64,000 bases of DNA from an uncultured Pelagibacteraceae bacterium (GTDB lineage Bacteria; Pseudomonadota; Alphaproteobacteria; Pelagibacterales; Pelagibacteraceae): positions 62,001 through 126,000 of the forward strand of contig CABYDT010000003.1 in NCBI GenBank assembly GCA_902517865.1, read 5' to 3'. The translations under genes and the position numbers were made by a program. Under the pieces are notes generated by a model, which saw only the letters and a list, made by a program, of their open reading frames with translations, searched no databases and was not told where the DNA came from. Position 1 is the stretch's first letter. Each line of letters starts with the position of its first letter. Positions 26,980 through 35,262 of this stretch are shown here, one piece after another.

Positions 26980-28383
26980 ATGACAGAAAAAATATTTTTA
27001 ACATTTTCATTATTTGCAGTCTGTTTAGGTTTTATGTCTTATGGATACTATGTATCGAAAGGACATATCTCACAAACTTCATTTCTATTGAGTGATAGGA
27101 ACGTAAATTCTTTAAGTTTAACTTTTAGTTTGACTGCTTCGTGCTTTGGCATTTGGATATTGATTGGGCCCGCAGAAGCTTCAACTTGGGGAGGTCTAGG
27201 AGCAGTAATTGGATATGCATGTGGTCAAAGTTTTGTTTTTTTATATTTTACAAAGGTTGGTGTTAAAATTCGAAGACTATTTCCAAATGCAAGAAGTCTA
27301 ACCGAAGTTATATCAAAACGTTATAGTGTTAAAGTCTGTAAACTGGTTTTAGGACTTACGTTACTTTATCTGTTTGTATATTTTTGCGCAGAGGTTACGG
27401 CTATAGCCAAGGTAACAAATTTAATATTAGGAACACCACTTTGGCTTACAGCTGGATTGATAATTCTCTCAACTTTAATTTACTCACTAAAGGGCGGCTT
27501 AAAAATATCAATTATTACGGATAAATTTCAGTTTTGGATAATTATTATATTTTTAATAATGATATTTTATATTTTCATAAATGAAATTAACTTTTTATCA
27601 TTTGAATTATTAAATAAATTTCCGTCCAAGATGAATATTGAATACAGTGGTTTTACTGCTGGTTTAACTTTCTTTATAGCGGTGTTTGCAACAAATTTAT
27701 TTGACCAAGGAATTTGGCAAAGAGTGTATGCTGCAAAAAATATTGATAACTTAAAAAAAGGTTTCATTGGTAGTTTCTTCATTGTTTTCTGTGTAATCTT
27801 TCTTCTTGGTCTAGTTGGTATTTATGCCTCAATAACAGGTGCTGTTAAAGATCCAAGCACGATAATATTTTCCATCTTAGTAAACAAAGAATATATTTTC
27901 TTAAACCTTTTAATTCTTATACTATCTTTAACTTTGGTGCTGAGTAGTCTCGATACTTTAACTGCAAGTATCTCGAGTTTATTTATTATACACTCACAAA
28001 GTTTTATAAAAATTAAAAATATTAATTATCTTTATATAACATCTGGAGTTATTTTAGCAGGCTCTGCATTTTACTTTTCGTCGAAAGGTTTAAGTATATT
28101 ATATTTGTTCTTATTGGCAGATCTCCTATGCTGCTCCGCTGCGATTCCTATATTTTACGGATTTTATAATAACAAAATTAAGTCAGAGAAGGTTTATTTT
28201 TCAATCTTGTTAGGGGTCATCTCCGGTTTATTATTTTTTCCAAGTTTAGATTTTTCAAAAAGTATTTTAGTTGGAGGATTGTTAAATAAAGAAATATTTC
28301 CCATTTTCATTTCTAATTATTTATTATTTTGGTCTTTTGTTATTGGATCTTTAAGTCCAATAATTTTTCTTCGAAAAAATTAA
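26980..28383 (+). CDS. thiV: Sodium:solute symporter, ThiV-type thiamine-precursor transporter
   Basis: Inner-membrane symporter of the SSS family, 467 residues with about 13 hydrophobic segments. LTASCFGIWILIGPAEAS, NARSLTEVISKRY, YSLKGGLKISIITDKFQF and DQGIWQRVYAAKN are SSS landmarks. It is directly controlled by the TPP riboswitch. In Ca. Pelagibacter an SSS protein with the same control is called ThiV and is proposed to import the thiamine pyrimidine precursor (HMP). The substrate here is inferred from that and not from residues. The 3' end overlaps the convergent glycosyltransferase-like gene by 4 bases. Confidence 0.85.
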   Translation: MTEKIFLTFSLFAVCLGFMSYGYYVSKGHISQTSFLLSDRNVNSLSLTFSLTASCFGIWILIGPAEASTWGGLGAVIGYACGQSFVFLYFTKVGVKIRRLFPNARSLTEVISKRYSVKVCKLVLGLTLLYLFVYFCAEVTAIAKVTNLILGTPLWLTAGLIILSTLIYSLKGGLKISIITDKFQFWIIIIFLIMIFYIFINEINFLSFELLNKFPSKMNIEYSGFTAGLTFFIAVFATNLFDQGIWQRVYAAKNIDNLKKGFIGSFFIVFCVIFLLGLVGIYASITGAVKDPSTIIFSILVNKEYIFLNLLILILSLTLVLSSLDTLTASISSLFIIHSQSFIKIKNINYLYITSGVILAGSAFYFSSKGLSILYLFLLADLLCCSAAIPIFYGFYNNKIKSEKVYFSILLGVISGLLFFPSLDFSKSILVGGLLNKEIFPIFISNYLLFWSFVIGSLSPIIFLRKN

Positions 28384-29339
28384 ATTTTATTAAATCTTGG
28401 ATTCCACATAGATCTTTTTTCTTCTATATGTACAGTTTCAACTTTCTTATTTAAATGCCTTTTACTCATCTCAAATGACAACGTTGAAGGTAATTTATCT
28501 TTATAAATTTTTTTAATAAAATCTTTAACTTGTGGATACGATGGATAAAAAACCTCATTATTTTGAATTTTTAAATATTTTTTAAGTTTAGAGGAAAATA
28601 ATCCCGTTCCATCATCAAAGAATCTTTCATGAGACTCTCCATAATCTTTATACTCAAAATACTTTAAATCATCCTTGGCTTTCTCATTTACCCATGATGT
28701 ATAAGCCCAATATTCACTAAAAGTTTCATAATCATTAAATGATCTAATCAATGATTTAAGCCAGTTTTCATCCGATTTATAGTGCTTTTGTATTTGTTTT
28801 TTAAAACTTTCTAAATGAACTTGATTTAAGATCATATGATGACAAGTAAAAGTAGATTTGGAATTTACTACTGGATCTACGTTTAAAACTTCTTTTATCC
28901 ATATTTCCCATTTCTTAACTATTTCAGGATTACCTCCCGAACGGTCCTGTAATAATGCAAATTTGTTATCAGAAACTGGCCAAGGGTTTACTGGCAACAT
29001 ATCTGCATCCCATATCATAAAGTTATCAGGAAGTTTAATAATATCGTTGGCTCCAATCTTTAAGCACTGCTGGTAGAACCAGCCTTTTGTATATAAATCG
29101 TTTTTTATAATTAGATTTTGTAATAGATTTTCTTTGGTAACATTATATTTTTTTAAAAAAAAATTATCTTCATTGTGACATTCAATCGGTAAATCTAAGT
29201 CTAATTTTTCGATGGTTTCAATCTCTTTTTTGACAGAAATAATATGAATTTTTCTCGGCTTATAATGAAGGTTTAAACTTTCTAAAACTGCTTTGGTTAT
29301 CCAATTAACTTTGAATAACGGGATGACAATTTCTAACAT
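28380..29339 (-). CDS. DUF6492-type glycosyltransferase-like protein
   Basis: A 319-residue cytoplasmic protein. It opens LEIVIPLFKVNWITKAVLESL like a GT-A nucleotide-sugar enzyme. GWFYQQCLKIGAND and the acidic motif MIWDADMLPVNPW (DxD form, about residues 108-120) are characteristic of DUF6492, which I take to be related to glycosyltransferases. SFNDYETFSEYWAYTSW lies where such proteins carry acceptor-side residues. Its start codon overlaps the cyclase stop by one base (TAATG), so the two are made together. Donor and acceptor are unknown. One possibility is sugar transfer to a cyclitol made by the neighbour. Confidence 0.65.
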   Translation of the reverse strand: MLEIVIPLFKVNWITKAVLESLNLHYKPRKIHIISVKKEIETIEKLDLDLPIECHNEDNFFLKKYNVTKENLLQNLIIKNDLYTKGWFYQQCLKIGANDIIKLPDNFMIWDADMLPVNPWPVSDNKFALLQDRSGGNPEIVKKWEIWIKEVLNVDPVVNSKSTFTCHHMILNQVHLESFKKQIQKHYKSDENWLKSLIRSFNDYETFSEYWAYTSWVNEKAKDDLKYFEYKDYGESHERFFDDGTGLFSSKLKKYLKIQNNEVFYPSYPQVKDFIKKIYKDKLPSTLSFEMSKRHLNKKVETVHIEEKRSMWNPRFNKI

Positions 29340-31090
29340 TAATTAAGGTTGGTTTTTTCTATAACTTTCTCTTCGTTATTTCTATAAACTGTTCCTGGGT
29401 CCTCTAATCCAACATCGGAACATAAAGGCTCAATCCCTTTACCTTGTCTGGGATATTTGGCAACGATGGCTTGATATTCTCTTATATATTTGAATAAATT
29501 TTGTTTTGACATTTCATTTAAATATCCGCATTTTCCAATCTCACCTTTGGGTAATGGAGCAGACAAGTTACCACCTCTTTTTTGAACCATCTTAACTTGA
29601 GAACCCCATACACATTCATCATCAAGCAATATATCGTGCCACAAGCTTAGTTCAAATTTACTAATTAATTTAAAAATTCTATGCATTTGGTCAGACGATA
29701 TCCACTTATTTATGTAACTAAAATATGCTCCCAATCCCATTCCAACAGATACAGCATGACCATGTAATAGTCCTGCTTTAATTTCAAATCCGGGTGACCA
29801 AGTATGACCATAAGCATGCGGTCTGCATTGATGTGTTTCATATAAATTATCATATTCTGATGCTACGTAGCTTTTCAATGCGAGCCCTAAAATTTTATCA
29901 GATCCTTTATCTATTTCATCTCCCTTAATACAATTTGAGGTGCCAAATTTTGATGTTAAAAGATCTGTTCCAATTTCTTCAAGCGCCTCAAATAATTCAA
30001 TATCTTTTACAACAGCCATTTTAATAATCTCAGCCACACCGTGCCTTAGCCAACCTGGTTCTAAAGTTTTGAAAAAAGATTTGTCAGTAATGCAAAGAAT
30101 AGGAGTATGATAAGCACCAAAAAGATTTTTATATCCATGCCCATCACAACATGTTCTCGGAGAAGGACCCGCATCAATTCCAGATACAATTGATGTTGCA
30201 AGCATAACATAAGGAGTATTTCTGTGGTACAATGCACATGCAAAGCCTCCAATATCTGCTAACACGCCTCCACCCATAATCAAAACTGGCTCATTTCTAG
30301 AAACACCTAGTTGTTTGAAATCTCCTAAAATTTTTCCAACGTTTTCATAAGATTTGTCAATCTCCATAGCTCTATATACAAGTTTTTCTAATTTAATGTC
30401 ATGGTGAGAAAAATAGTCTGTTATTTTGTCACCAAAATTATCTTCAACATTTTGATCAACTAAACATACACATCTTTTTAAAGACTTATAAATATCTCTT
30501 AGCAAAGGAACATCGGGGTCTAAAGTATTATGCTGAACTTTTAATGTTGTAAATGTTTTAAGACCCATCACAGCTTCAATATGTTGGTAATTTTTTGTGC
30601 TTAGAGTGTATCCGTAGCTTTCACGGTAACTTGATGTTGGATAAAGAGCATGCGGGTTTTTCTTTTCATAAATATCTCTTAGGTCAGCATAATCTGATTT
30701 AGCTTTTGATTTTAATCCTAAATCTAAAACTTTTGTGTCAGCAAGATCAATTTCTTTAACATTTTCAGCAAAATCACTCCAAATAGCACCTTTATCTTCA
30801 TCAAAAGAAAAGATTAAATCTGAAAGATTTTGTAGAAAAAAATACGATTTGTGATTTAGAGCTGATTTTAAAATTTTAATACTTGATAATCCAGTGACAG
30901 CGTCTTCATTTTTAAATTCTTCAGCAATATCTTGCGAGTAAACATCAATCTCGGTTATAGTTTTCAGGAAATCTAAAAAATTCGAGTTTTCAATTACTTT
31001 GTAAAGACCCTTATCTTCTTGATTTGGATCCAATAAAGAATAGTCAAATTCTTTTACGAATTGCTTAATTTCATTAACTATTTTAATCAC
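29339..31090 (-). CDS. Sugar-phosphate cyclase, 2-epi-5-epi-valiolone-synthase-like, with an N-terminal extension
   Basis: A 583-residue member of the dehydroquinate-synthase superfamily. The core runs from about residue 175: LIMGGGVLADIGGFACALYHRNTPY (270-294), IDAGPSPRTCCDG (305-317), KNLFGAYHTP (321-330), HGVAEIIKMAVVKD (350-363, with metal ligand Glu354 and Lys357), RPHAYGHTWSPGFE (423-436, metal His429) and LLHGHAVSVGMG (441-452). True DHQS has GGKTGIN and GHTxGHAxE in place of these. The forms here are those of cyclases that use sedoheptulose 7-phosphate. The first 170 residues and the tail GIEPLCSDVGLEDPGTVYR are extra. The product is inferred to be a C7 cyclitol, and the exact stereochemistry is open. 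Confidence 0.8.
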   Translation of the reverse strand: MIKIVNEIKQFVKEFDYSLLDPNQEDKGLYKVIENSNFLDFLKTITEIDVYSQDIAEEFKNEDAVTGLSSIKILKSALNHKSYFFLQNLSDLIFSFDEDKGAIWSDFAENVKEIDLADTKVLDLGLKSKAKSDYADLRDIYEKKNPHALYPTSSYRESYGYTLSTKNYQHIEAVMGLKTFTTLKVQHNTLDPDVPLLRDIYKSLKRCVCLVDQNVEDNFGDKITDYFSHHDIKLEKLVYRAMEIDKSYENVGKILGDFKQLGVSRNEPVLIMGGGVLADIGGFACALYHRNTPYVMLATSIVSGIDAGPSPRTCCDGHGYKNLFGAYHTPILCITDKSFFKTLEPGWLRHGVAEIIKMAVVKDIELFEALEEIGTDLLTSKFGTSNCIKGDEIDKGSDKILGLALKSYVASEYDNLYETHQCRPHAYGHTWSPGFEIKAGLLHGHAVSVGMGLGAYFSYINKWISSDQMHRIFKLISKFELSLWHDILLDDECVWGSQVKMVQKRGGNLSAPLPKGEIGKCGYLNEMSKQNLFKYIREYQAIVAKYPRQGKGIEPLCSDVGLEDPGTVYRNNEEKVIEKTNLN

Positions 31091-31175
31091 GATGGCTTTC
31101 TATAAAGAAATTAAACTTATTTCAAAAGATAGATTGTCCTAGTTTCAACAAAATATGTGTAAATTATATAAAATA

Positions 31176-32189
31176 TTAAAATTTTCTTTTAGTTGTGCTT
31201 AGTGAATTGCAATTTCCACTATAAACCCATCTAAAATTGTTATTTATATACCATTTACCTGCATCATTATTTGAACCTGAGTAAATCATAATTATTTCAC
31301 CCGTAATTCTGTCAATCTTATAGAGTCTTGTTGATCTTTGTTTTTTGTTAACTCTTTCAACTTCTATAAAGTTTTGATCAAACCTAATGGTTTTACCTGC
31401 GTAAAGATCATTTTCATAAAATGTAAGTTTTTTTAATGTCTCATCTATATAAAATTTAATCTCTTTAACATCATCAAAAAACTTAGCTCCTTTACTTTTT
31501 TTTAAAAAGCTGTACTCTTTTTTAAATCTTCCCTCATCCACCATCCTAGTGTATTTGCATGTGATAAGTTTTTTTGGAGTAACACTCTTTGCCCACGAAA
31601 CATCTTTTTTGGATATATTAATAAATGAATAGCCAGGCTGCTCAGAAATATCCATTCTTCCTTTACTAGATATACACCTGCCAGTAACTCTTCTATTTTT
31701 AAAATCTTTTGAGAAGGTATAGAAAATCATTTTCATTACACTAAAATCAGGAGAGTCTCTTTTTATATTTTCAGATTTAAAAAAATTTGAAGGCATAGTT
31801 GCTAGAAACTCATCACATCTGAGATTTAGATTTTTTTTACCAATAACACCGACTGTAAGACGAATTACAATATCATCTGTATTTTTAACTTTGTACACTA
31901 AAATTTTAGCAGGTTTTTTTTTATAAAAGACATCAATTGATTTAACATCTGTCATATCTTTAGGTAGACTAGCTTTTCTATTATCCCAAGGCACTACATT
32001 TTGTCCGATAATTTTACTGTAATCACTAAATTTATATTTTGTACTATCTATTTTAAGAAATTTATTAATATTAACATTATCACCAGCTCTGAAATGAGAT
32101 TGATTTGTAGTTAGGAAAATTATTAATAGAGCAACTACAGATAAGCTTCCAACGCCTAAAAAAATTAGTTTATTTTTCTTTTTGGACAC
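31176..32189 (-). CDS. Membrane-anchored protein of unknown function
   Basis: A 337-residue protein with a basic start (MSKKKNK) and one hydrophobic segment at about residues 8-27. It is therefore probably an inner-membrane anchor with a periplasmic domain of about 310 residues. The domain is rich in beta-like strands and basic residues. It includes NLRCDEFLATMP, GRCISSKGRMDIS, LITCKYTRMVDEGRF and YINNNFRWVYSGNCNSLS. The four cysteines could make two disulfides. The C-terminal part (YKIDRITGEIIMIYSG) reads like a small sensor of bound state, but I do not recognise the family. It lies 85 bases upstream of the cyclase gene on the same strand. Confidence 0.75.
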   Translation of the reverse strand: MSKKKNKLIFLGVGSLSVVALLIIFLTTNQSHFRAGDNVNINKFLKIDSTKYKFSDYSKIIGQNVVPWDNRKASLPKDMTDVKSIDVFYKKKPAKILVYKVKNTDDIVIRLTVGVIGKKNLNLRCDEFLATMPSNFFKSENIKRDSPDFSVMKMIFYTFSKDFKNRRVTGRCISSKGRMDISEQPGYSFINISKKDVSWAKSVTPKKLITCKYTRMVDEGRFKKEYSFLKKSKGAKFFDDVKEIKFYIDETLKKLTFYENDLYAGKTIRFDQNFIEVERVNKKQRSTRLYKIDRITGEIIMIYSGSNNDAGKWYINNNFRWVYSGNCNSLSTTKRKF

Positions 32190-32211
32190 TCCTGGATTTT
32201 AATTCAAAATA

Positions 32212-33144
32212 TTAAATTAATCTAGCTCCAATTTTTTGTATAATTTTTGATGCTAATTCATTACCTTTTTCTAAACATGCTTTTTCCTCACTCTTATTTA
32301 TGAAACCATGAAGATAGCCTGCTGCAAATAAATCTCCTGCACCAGTAAGATCTTTAACTTCGATATTTTTTTTACTATCGCATTCATACAAATTTCCATT
32401 TTTGATTGAAAGACTTCCTTTTTCACCACGAGTAATAACCAAGATTTTGTTCAAACTTTTACCAAATTCTATGACATCGGCAAAAGACTTTGCATCGATT
32501 AATGACATAATTTCTTGTTCATTAGCAAATATTATATCTAGTTTATATTTAACCAGTTCTAAAAAATTAGCCTTATGTCTATCAACACAAAATTTATCTG
32601 ATAATGACATTACAGATTTATTTGAAAGTGAAATGGCTTTATCAAATGCTTTCTTTGGATCACCTTTATCCCAAAGATAACCCTCTAAAAATGTAATCTC
32701 AGAATTCTTAATTGCTTTTTCATTTATATCTTTTTCACTTATTTTACCCGCTACACCAAGATGTGTACACATTGTACGTTCTGCATCAGGAGTTATTAAT
32801 ACAATGCAAACCCCAGTTGGAAATTCCTCCTTTTTTCTTTGATAATAATAATTAACATCTTTTAAAATTAAACTTTCCTCATACATTTTACCAAACGTAT
32901 CGTCATTAACTTTGCCGATAAATGCAACATCATTTTTAAGATGAGAAAGACCAACTATTGAATTTGCAACTGAACCACCGGCTATAGATTGTTCAACTTT
33001 TAAATTTTTTAAAATATTTTCTAGCTCAATGTCTGAAATGAGTTTCATTGTGCTTTTTTCTAATTTATTTTGGGATATAAAATCGTCCGAGACTTTGCAA
33101 ATTAAATCTATTATTGCATTTCCTATTCCGACTACTTTGTGCAT
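32212..33144 (-). CDS. PfkB-family carbohydrate/nucleoside kinase (adenosine-kinase-like)
   Basis: A 310-residue ribokinase-fold kinase. VVGIGNAIIDLICKV opens the fold, AGGSVANSIVGLSHL is the substrate-side signature, and VKDLTGAGDLFAAGYLHGF carries the catalytic Asp and anion hole. The pattern of ITPDAERTMCTHLGVAG resembles adenosine kinases of alphaproteobacteria, but other sugars cannot be excluded. I start at ATG 33144, which overlaps the SRAP stop by one base (TGATG). A TTG one codon earlier is also in frame. Confidence 0.88.
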   Translation of the reverse strand: MHKVVGIGNAIIDLICKVSDDFISQNKLEKSTMKLISDIELENILKNLKVEQSIAGGSVANSIVGLSHLKNDVAFIGKVNDDTFGKMYEESLILKDVNYYYQRKKEEFPTGVCIVLITPDAERTMCTHLGVAGKISEKDINEKAIKNSEITFLEGYLWDKGDPKKAFDKAISLSNKSVMSLSDKFCVDRHKANFLELVKYKLDIIFANEQEIMSLIDAKSFADVIEFGKSLNKILVITRGEKGSLSIKNGNLYECDSKKNIEVKDLTGAGDLFAAGYLHGFINKSEEKACLEKGNELASKIIQKIGARLI

Positions 33145-33779
33145 CAAATTTGATTTATTAGGTTTTCTCTATTGTTATCAGGATTATTTACATCTTTTGA
33201 TACTGGATGAAAGCTAAGATTTGGCAGCTCAATGTTATTTATCATGGTCAAAAAATCAGTTTTTATATTCAAATATTTTAATATATCTTTTTCTTCAAGT
33301 ACAACAGGCATTCTTGAATGAATATTTTTCAACTCACTTGACGCTTCTCGGGTAATTATTGTGAACTCGAGATTTTCATTTTTTTGATATAGACCTGCAA
33401 AATAAAGATTTGTGTTATCTTTTTTGTAAATGTATTGAGGCGTTTTTTTTTTATTTTCATCTTTTTTCCATTCGTAATATCCACTGGCAGGTATTACACA
33501 TCTATTTTTATTTAATAAATTTTTAAAAGTTATTTTTTCTGTAACCGTTTCTAATCGAGCATTATTTAAAGGTTTAAAATCCGACATTTTTTTAGACCAG
33601 CTAGGTACCAAACCCCAAATAAAATTCGTTAATATTATTTCGTTTTCATTCGCTTTAATTATTGGAAGAAGTGAGGTTGGATAGGCATTAAAATTTTCAT
33701 TATCATCCACACTCTCATTTTTATGAACTATTTTGTTTGTACTAGTAACAGGTTTTCTAATAACGTATCTACCACACAT
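33144..33779 (-). CDS. SRAP domain protein (YedK/HMCES-like abasic-site protector)
   Basis: A 211-residue protein that cross-links to abasic sites in single-stranded DNA. The nucleophile is Cys2 of MCGRYVIR, exposed after Met removal. PSWSKKMSDFKPLNNARLETV, the CVIPASGYYEWK block and the HSRMPVVLEEKD block with the catalytic His are all present. It is the upstream partner of the PfkB gene (1-base overlap). Nth, an enzyme that acts on abasic DNA, is 51 bases further upstream on the same strand. Confidence 0.94.
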   Translation of the reverse strand: MCGRYVIRKPVTSTNKIVHKNESVDDNENFNAYPTSLLPIIKANENEIILTNFIWGLVPSWSKKMSDFKPLNNARLETVTEKITFKNLLNKNRCVIPASGYYEWKKDENKKKTPQYIYKKDNTNLYFAGLYQKNENLEFTIITREASSELKNIHSRMPVVLEEKDILKYLNIKTDFLTMINNIELPNLSFHPVSKDVNNPDNNRENLINQI

Positions 33780-33830
33780 AATATCTTATGTTATTTAATC
33801 AATTTTTGAATGAAAAAGCAAAAATTATAA

Positions 33831-34496
33831 TTAAGCTTTTTTAAATTTTATGGCTTTTTTTCTATCAGCGTTAACTAATTTACAAATTTTACATATTAGG
33901 CCATTACATCCTCTTGCAGTACAATACTCTCTCCCATAAAAAATAATTTGCAAATGTAATTTATTCCAGCTTCCTTTCGGGAATAACTCTTTTAGATCAC
34001 TCTCTGTTTGAACTACATTTTTTCCACTCGTTAATCTCCATCTTTGCGCTAATCGATGTATATGTGTATCTACTGGAAATGCTGGAAATCCAAAACCCTG
34101 AGACATGACCACACTAGCTGTTTTATGCCCAACACCTGGTAATTCTTCAAGCTTTTCAAAAGTGTTAGGAACTCGTCCATTATATTTCTCGACAAGTATT
34201 TTAGATAGTAAATAAACACTTTTAGATTTATTTCTAAATAATCCAATTTTTTTAATTAATTTTTCAATTTTTTTCCTTCCAAGTTTCACAAAATGTATTG
34301 GCCTGTTATATTTTGGATAAATATCTTTAGTTACATTATTTACATTTACATCTGTGCATTGAGCTGACAAGAGTACCGATATTAGTAGTGTAAAATTATC
34401 CTTGTGATCTAATGGTGATGGTGTTTGAGGATAAATTTTATTTAAAATTTTTTGTATTGCTTTTGCTCGTTTAAGTTTTTCAGACTTATTGATCAC
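33831..34496 (-). CDS. nth: Endonuclease III
   Basis: Base-excision glycosylase/AP lyase for oxidised pyrimidines, 221 residues. The helix-hairpin-helix with the catalytic Lys is LEELPGVGHKTASVV (Lys125), and the catalytic Asp is Asp143 in VDTHIHRLAQRW. The C terminus has four cysteines, Cys192, Cys197, Cys202 and Cys205. The spacing (4, 4, 2) differs from the usual 6, 2, 5 of the [4Fe-4S] loop. It starts with GTG at 34496 and overlaps dapB by 11 bases. Confidence 0.93.
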   Translation of the reverse strand: MINKSEKLKRAKAIQKILNKIYPQTPSPLDHKDNFTLLISVLLSAQCTDVNVNNVTKDIYPKYNRPIHFVKLGRKKIEKLIKKIGLFRNKSKSVYLLSKILVEKYNGRVPNTFEKLEELPGVGHKTASVVMSQGFGFPAFPVDTHIHRLAQRWRLTSGKNVVQTESDLKELFPKGSWNKLHLQIIFYGREYCTARGCNGLICKICKLVNADRKKAIKFKKA

Positions 34497-35262
34497 GAAT
34501 TTTTAATACATCGTACATGTTATACAAACCACTTCTTTTTTTTGATATCCATTTAACAGCATCTATAGCTCCGTCGACAAATATATCTCGAGTTTTAGCA
34601 GTATGTTTAATTTCAATAATTTCTTGGGACGTTCTAAATATTACCGAATGTATTCCCCGAGCATTCCCTATTCTTCTAATAAAAAAGTTTATCTTGTTTC
34701 TAGTTACTTTTCCTTTTTTATTAAGGAATATTTTACCTTTTAATTTTCTCAAATTTGTATTTCTTCCTTCAGCAATCGACTCTCCTAACATTAAAGCAGT
34801 TCCAGAGGGATAATCAACTTTATGTCTGTGATGTTCATCGTGGATTTCAATTTGAAATTTTTTGATGATTTTATTTGATAATATTTTACTCAAAAATTTC
34901 ATTATATTTATTCCCAAGCTCATATTACCAGATTTTAAAATTGCTGTTTTTTTAGCAGCTCTTGCAATCATTTTATTTTGAGCAGCAGAAAATCCTGTTG
35001 TGCCAATTATAATTTTTTTTTTAAGCTTTACAGCAATTTTTAGAATTTCCATAGTACACTTAGGTCTAGTGAAATCTATAATGACATCTGAATTTCCAAG
35101 GGACTCTATTGAATTTCTCTCATAAACTAAATTTCCCCTTTTTATTTTTCTTTGTTCTGTGACACTTACTAATTTAATTGAATTTTCTCTTTTTACTCTC
35201 TTTACTAATAAGGAGCCCATTCGACCTAGACCGCCACTGATACTAACTTTAATTTTTTTCAT
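34486..35262 (-). CDS. dapB: 4-hydroxy-tetrahydrodipicolinate reductase
   Basis: NAD(P)H-dependent enzyme of the lysine/diaminopimelate pathway, 258 residues. The cofactor loop is VSISGGLGRMGSLL. VIIDFTRP and IIGTTGF follow. The active-site motif is EIHDEHHRHKVDYPSGTALMLGE, with the catalytic His/Lys pair. I start at ATG 35262, which overlaps the dnaJ stop (TGATG). A TTG one codon earlier is also possible. Confidence 0.95.
   Translation of the reverse strand: MKKIKVSISGGLGRMGSLLVKRVKRENSIKLVSVTEQRKIKRGNLVYERNSIESLGNSDVIIDFTRPKCTMEILKIAVKLKKKIIIGTTGFSAAQNKMIARAAKKTAILKSGNMSLGINIMKFLSKILSNKIIKKFQIEIHDEHHRHKVDYPSGTALMLGESIAEGRNTNLRKLKGKIFLNKKGKVTRNKINFFIRRIGNARGIHSVIFRTSQEIIEIKHTAKTRDIFVDGAIDAVKWISKKRSGLYNMYDVLKIRDQ

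Noticed and set aside
22273-31090. Recent horizontal transfer of the accessory stretch
   Set aside because: Base and codon use look as AT-rich as the neighbours, and there is no integrase, tRNA or repeat at the borders.
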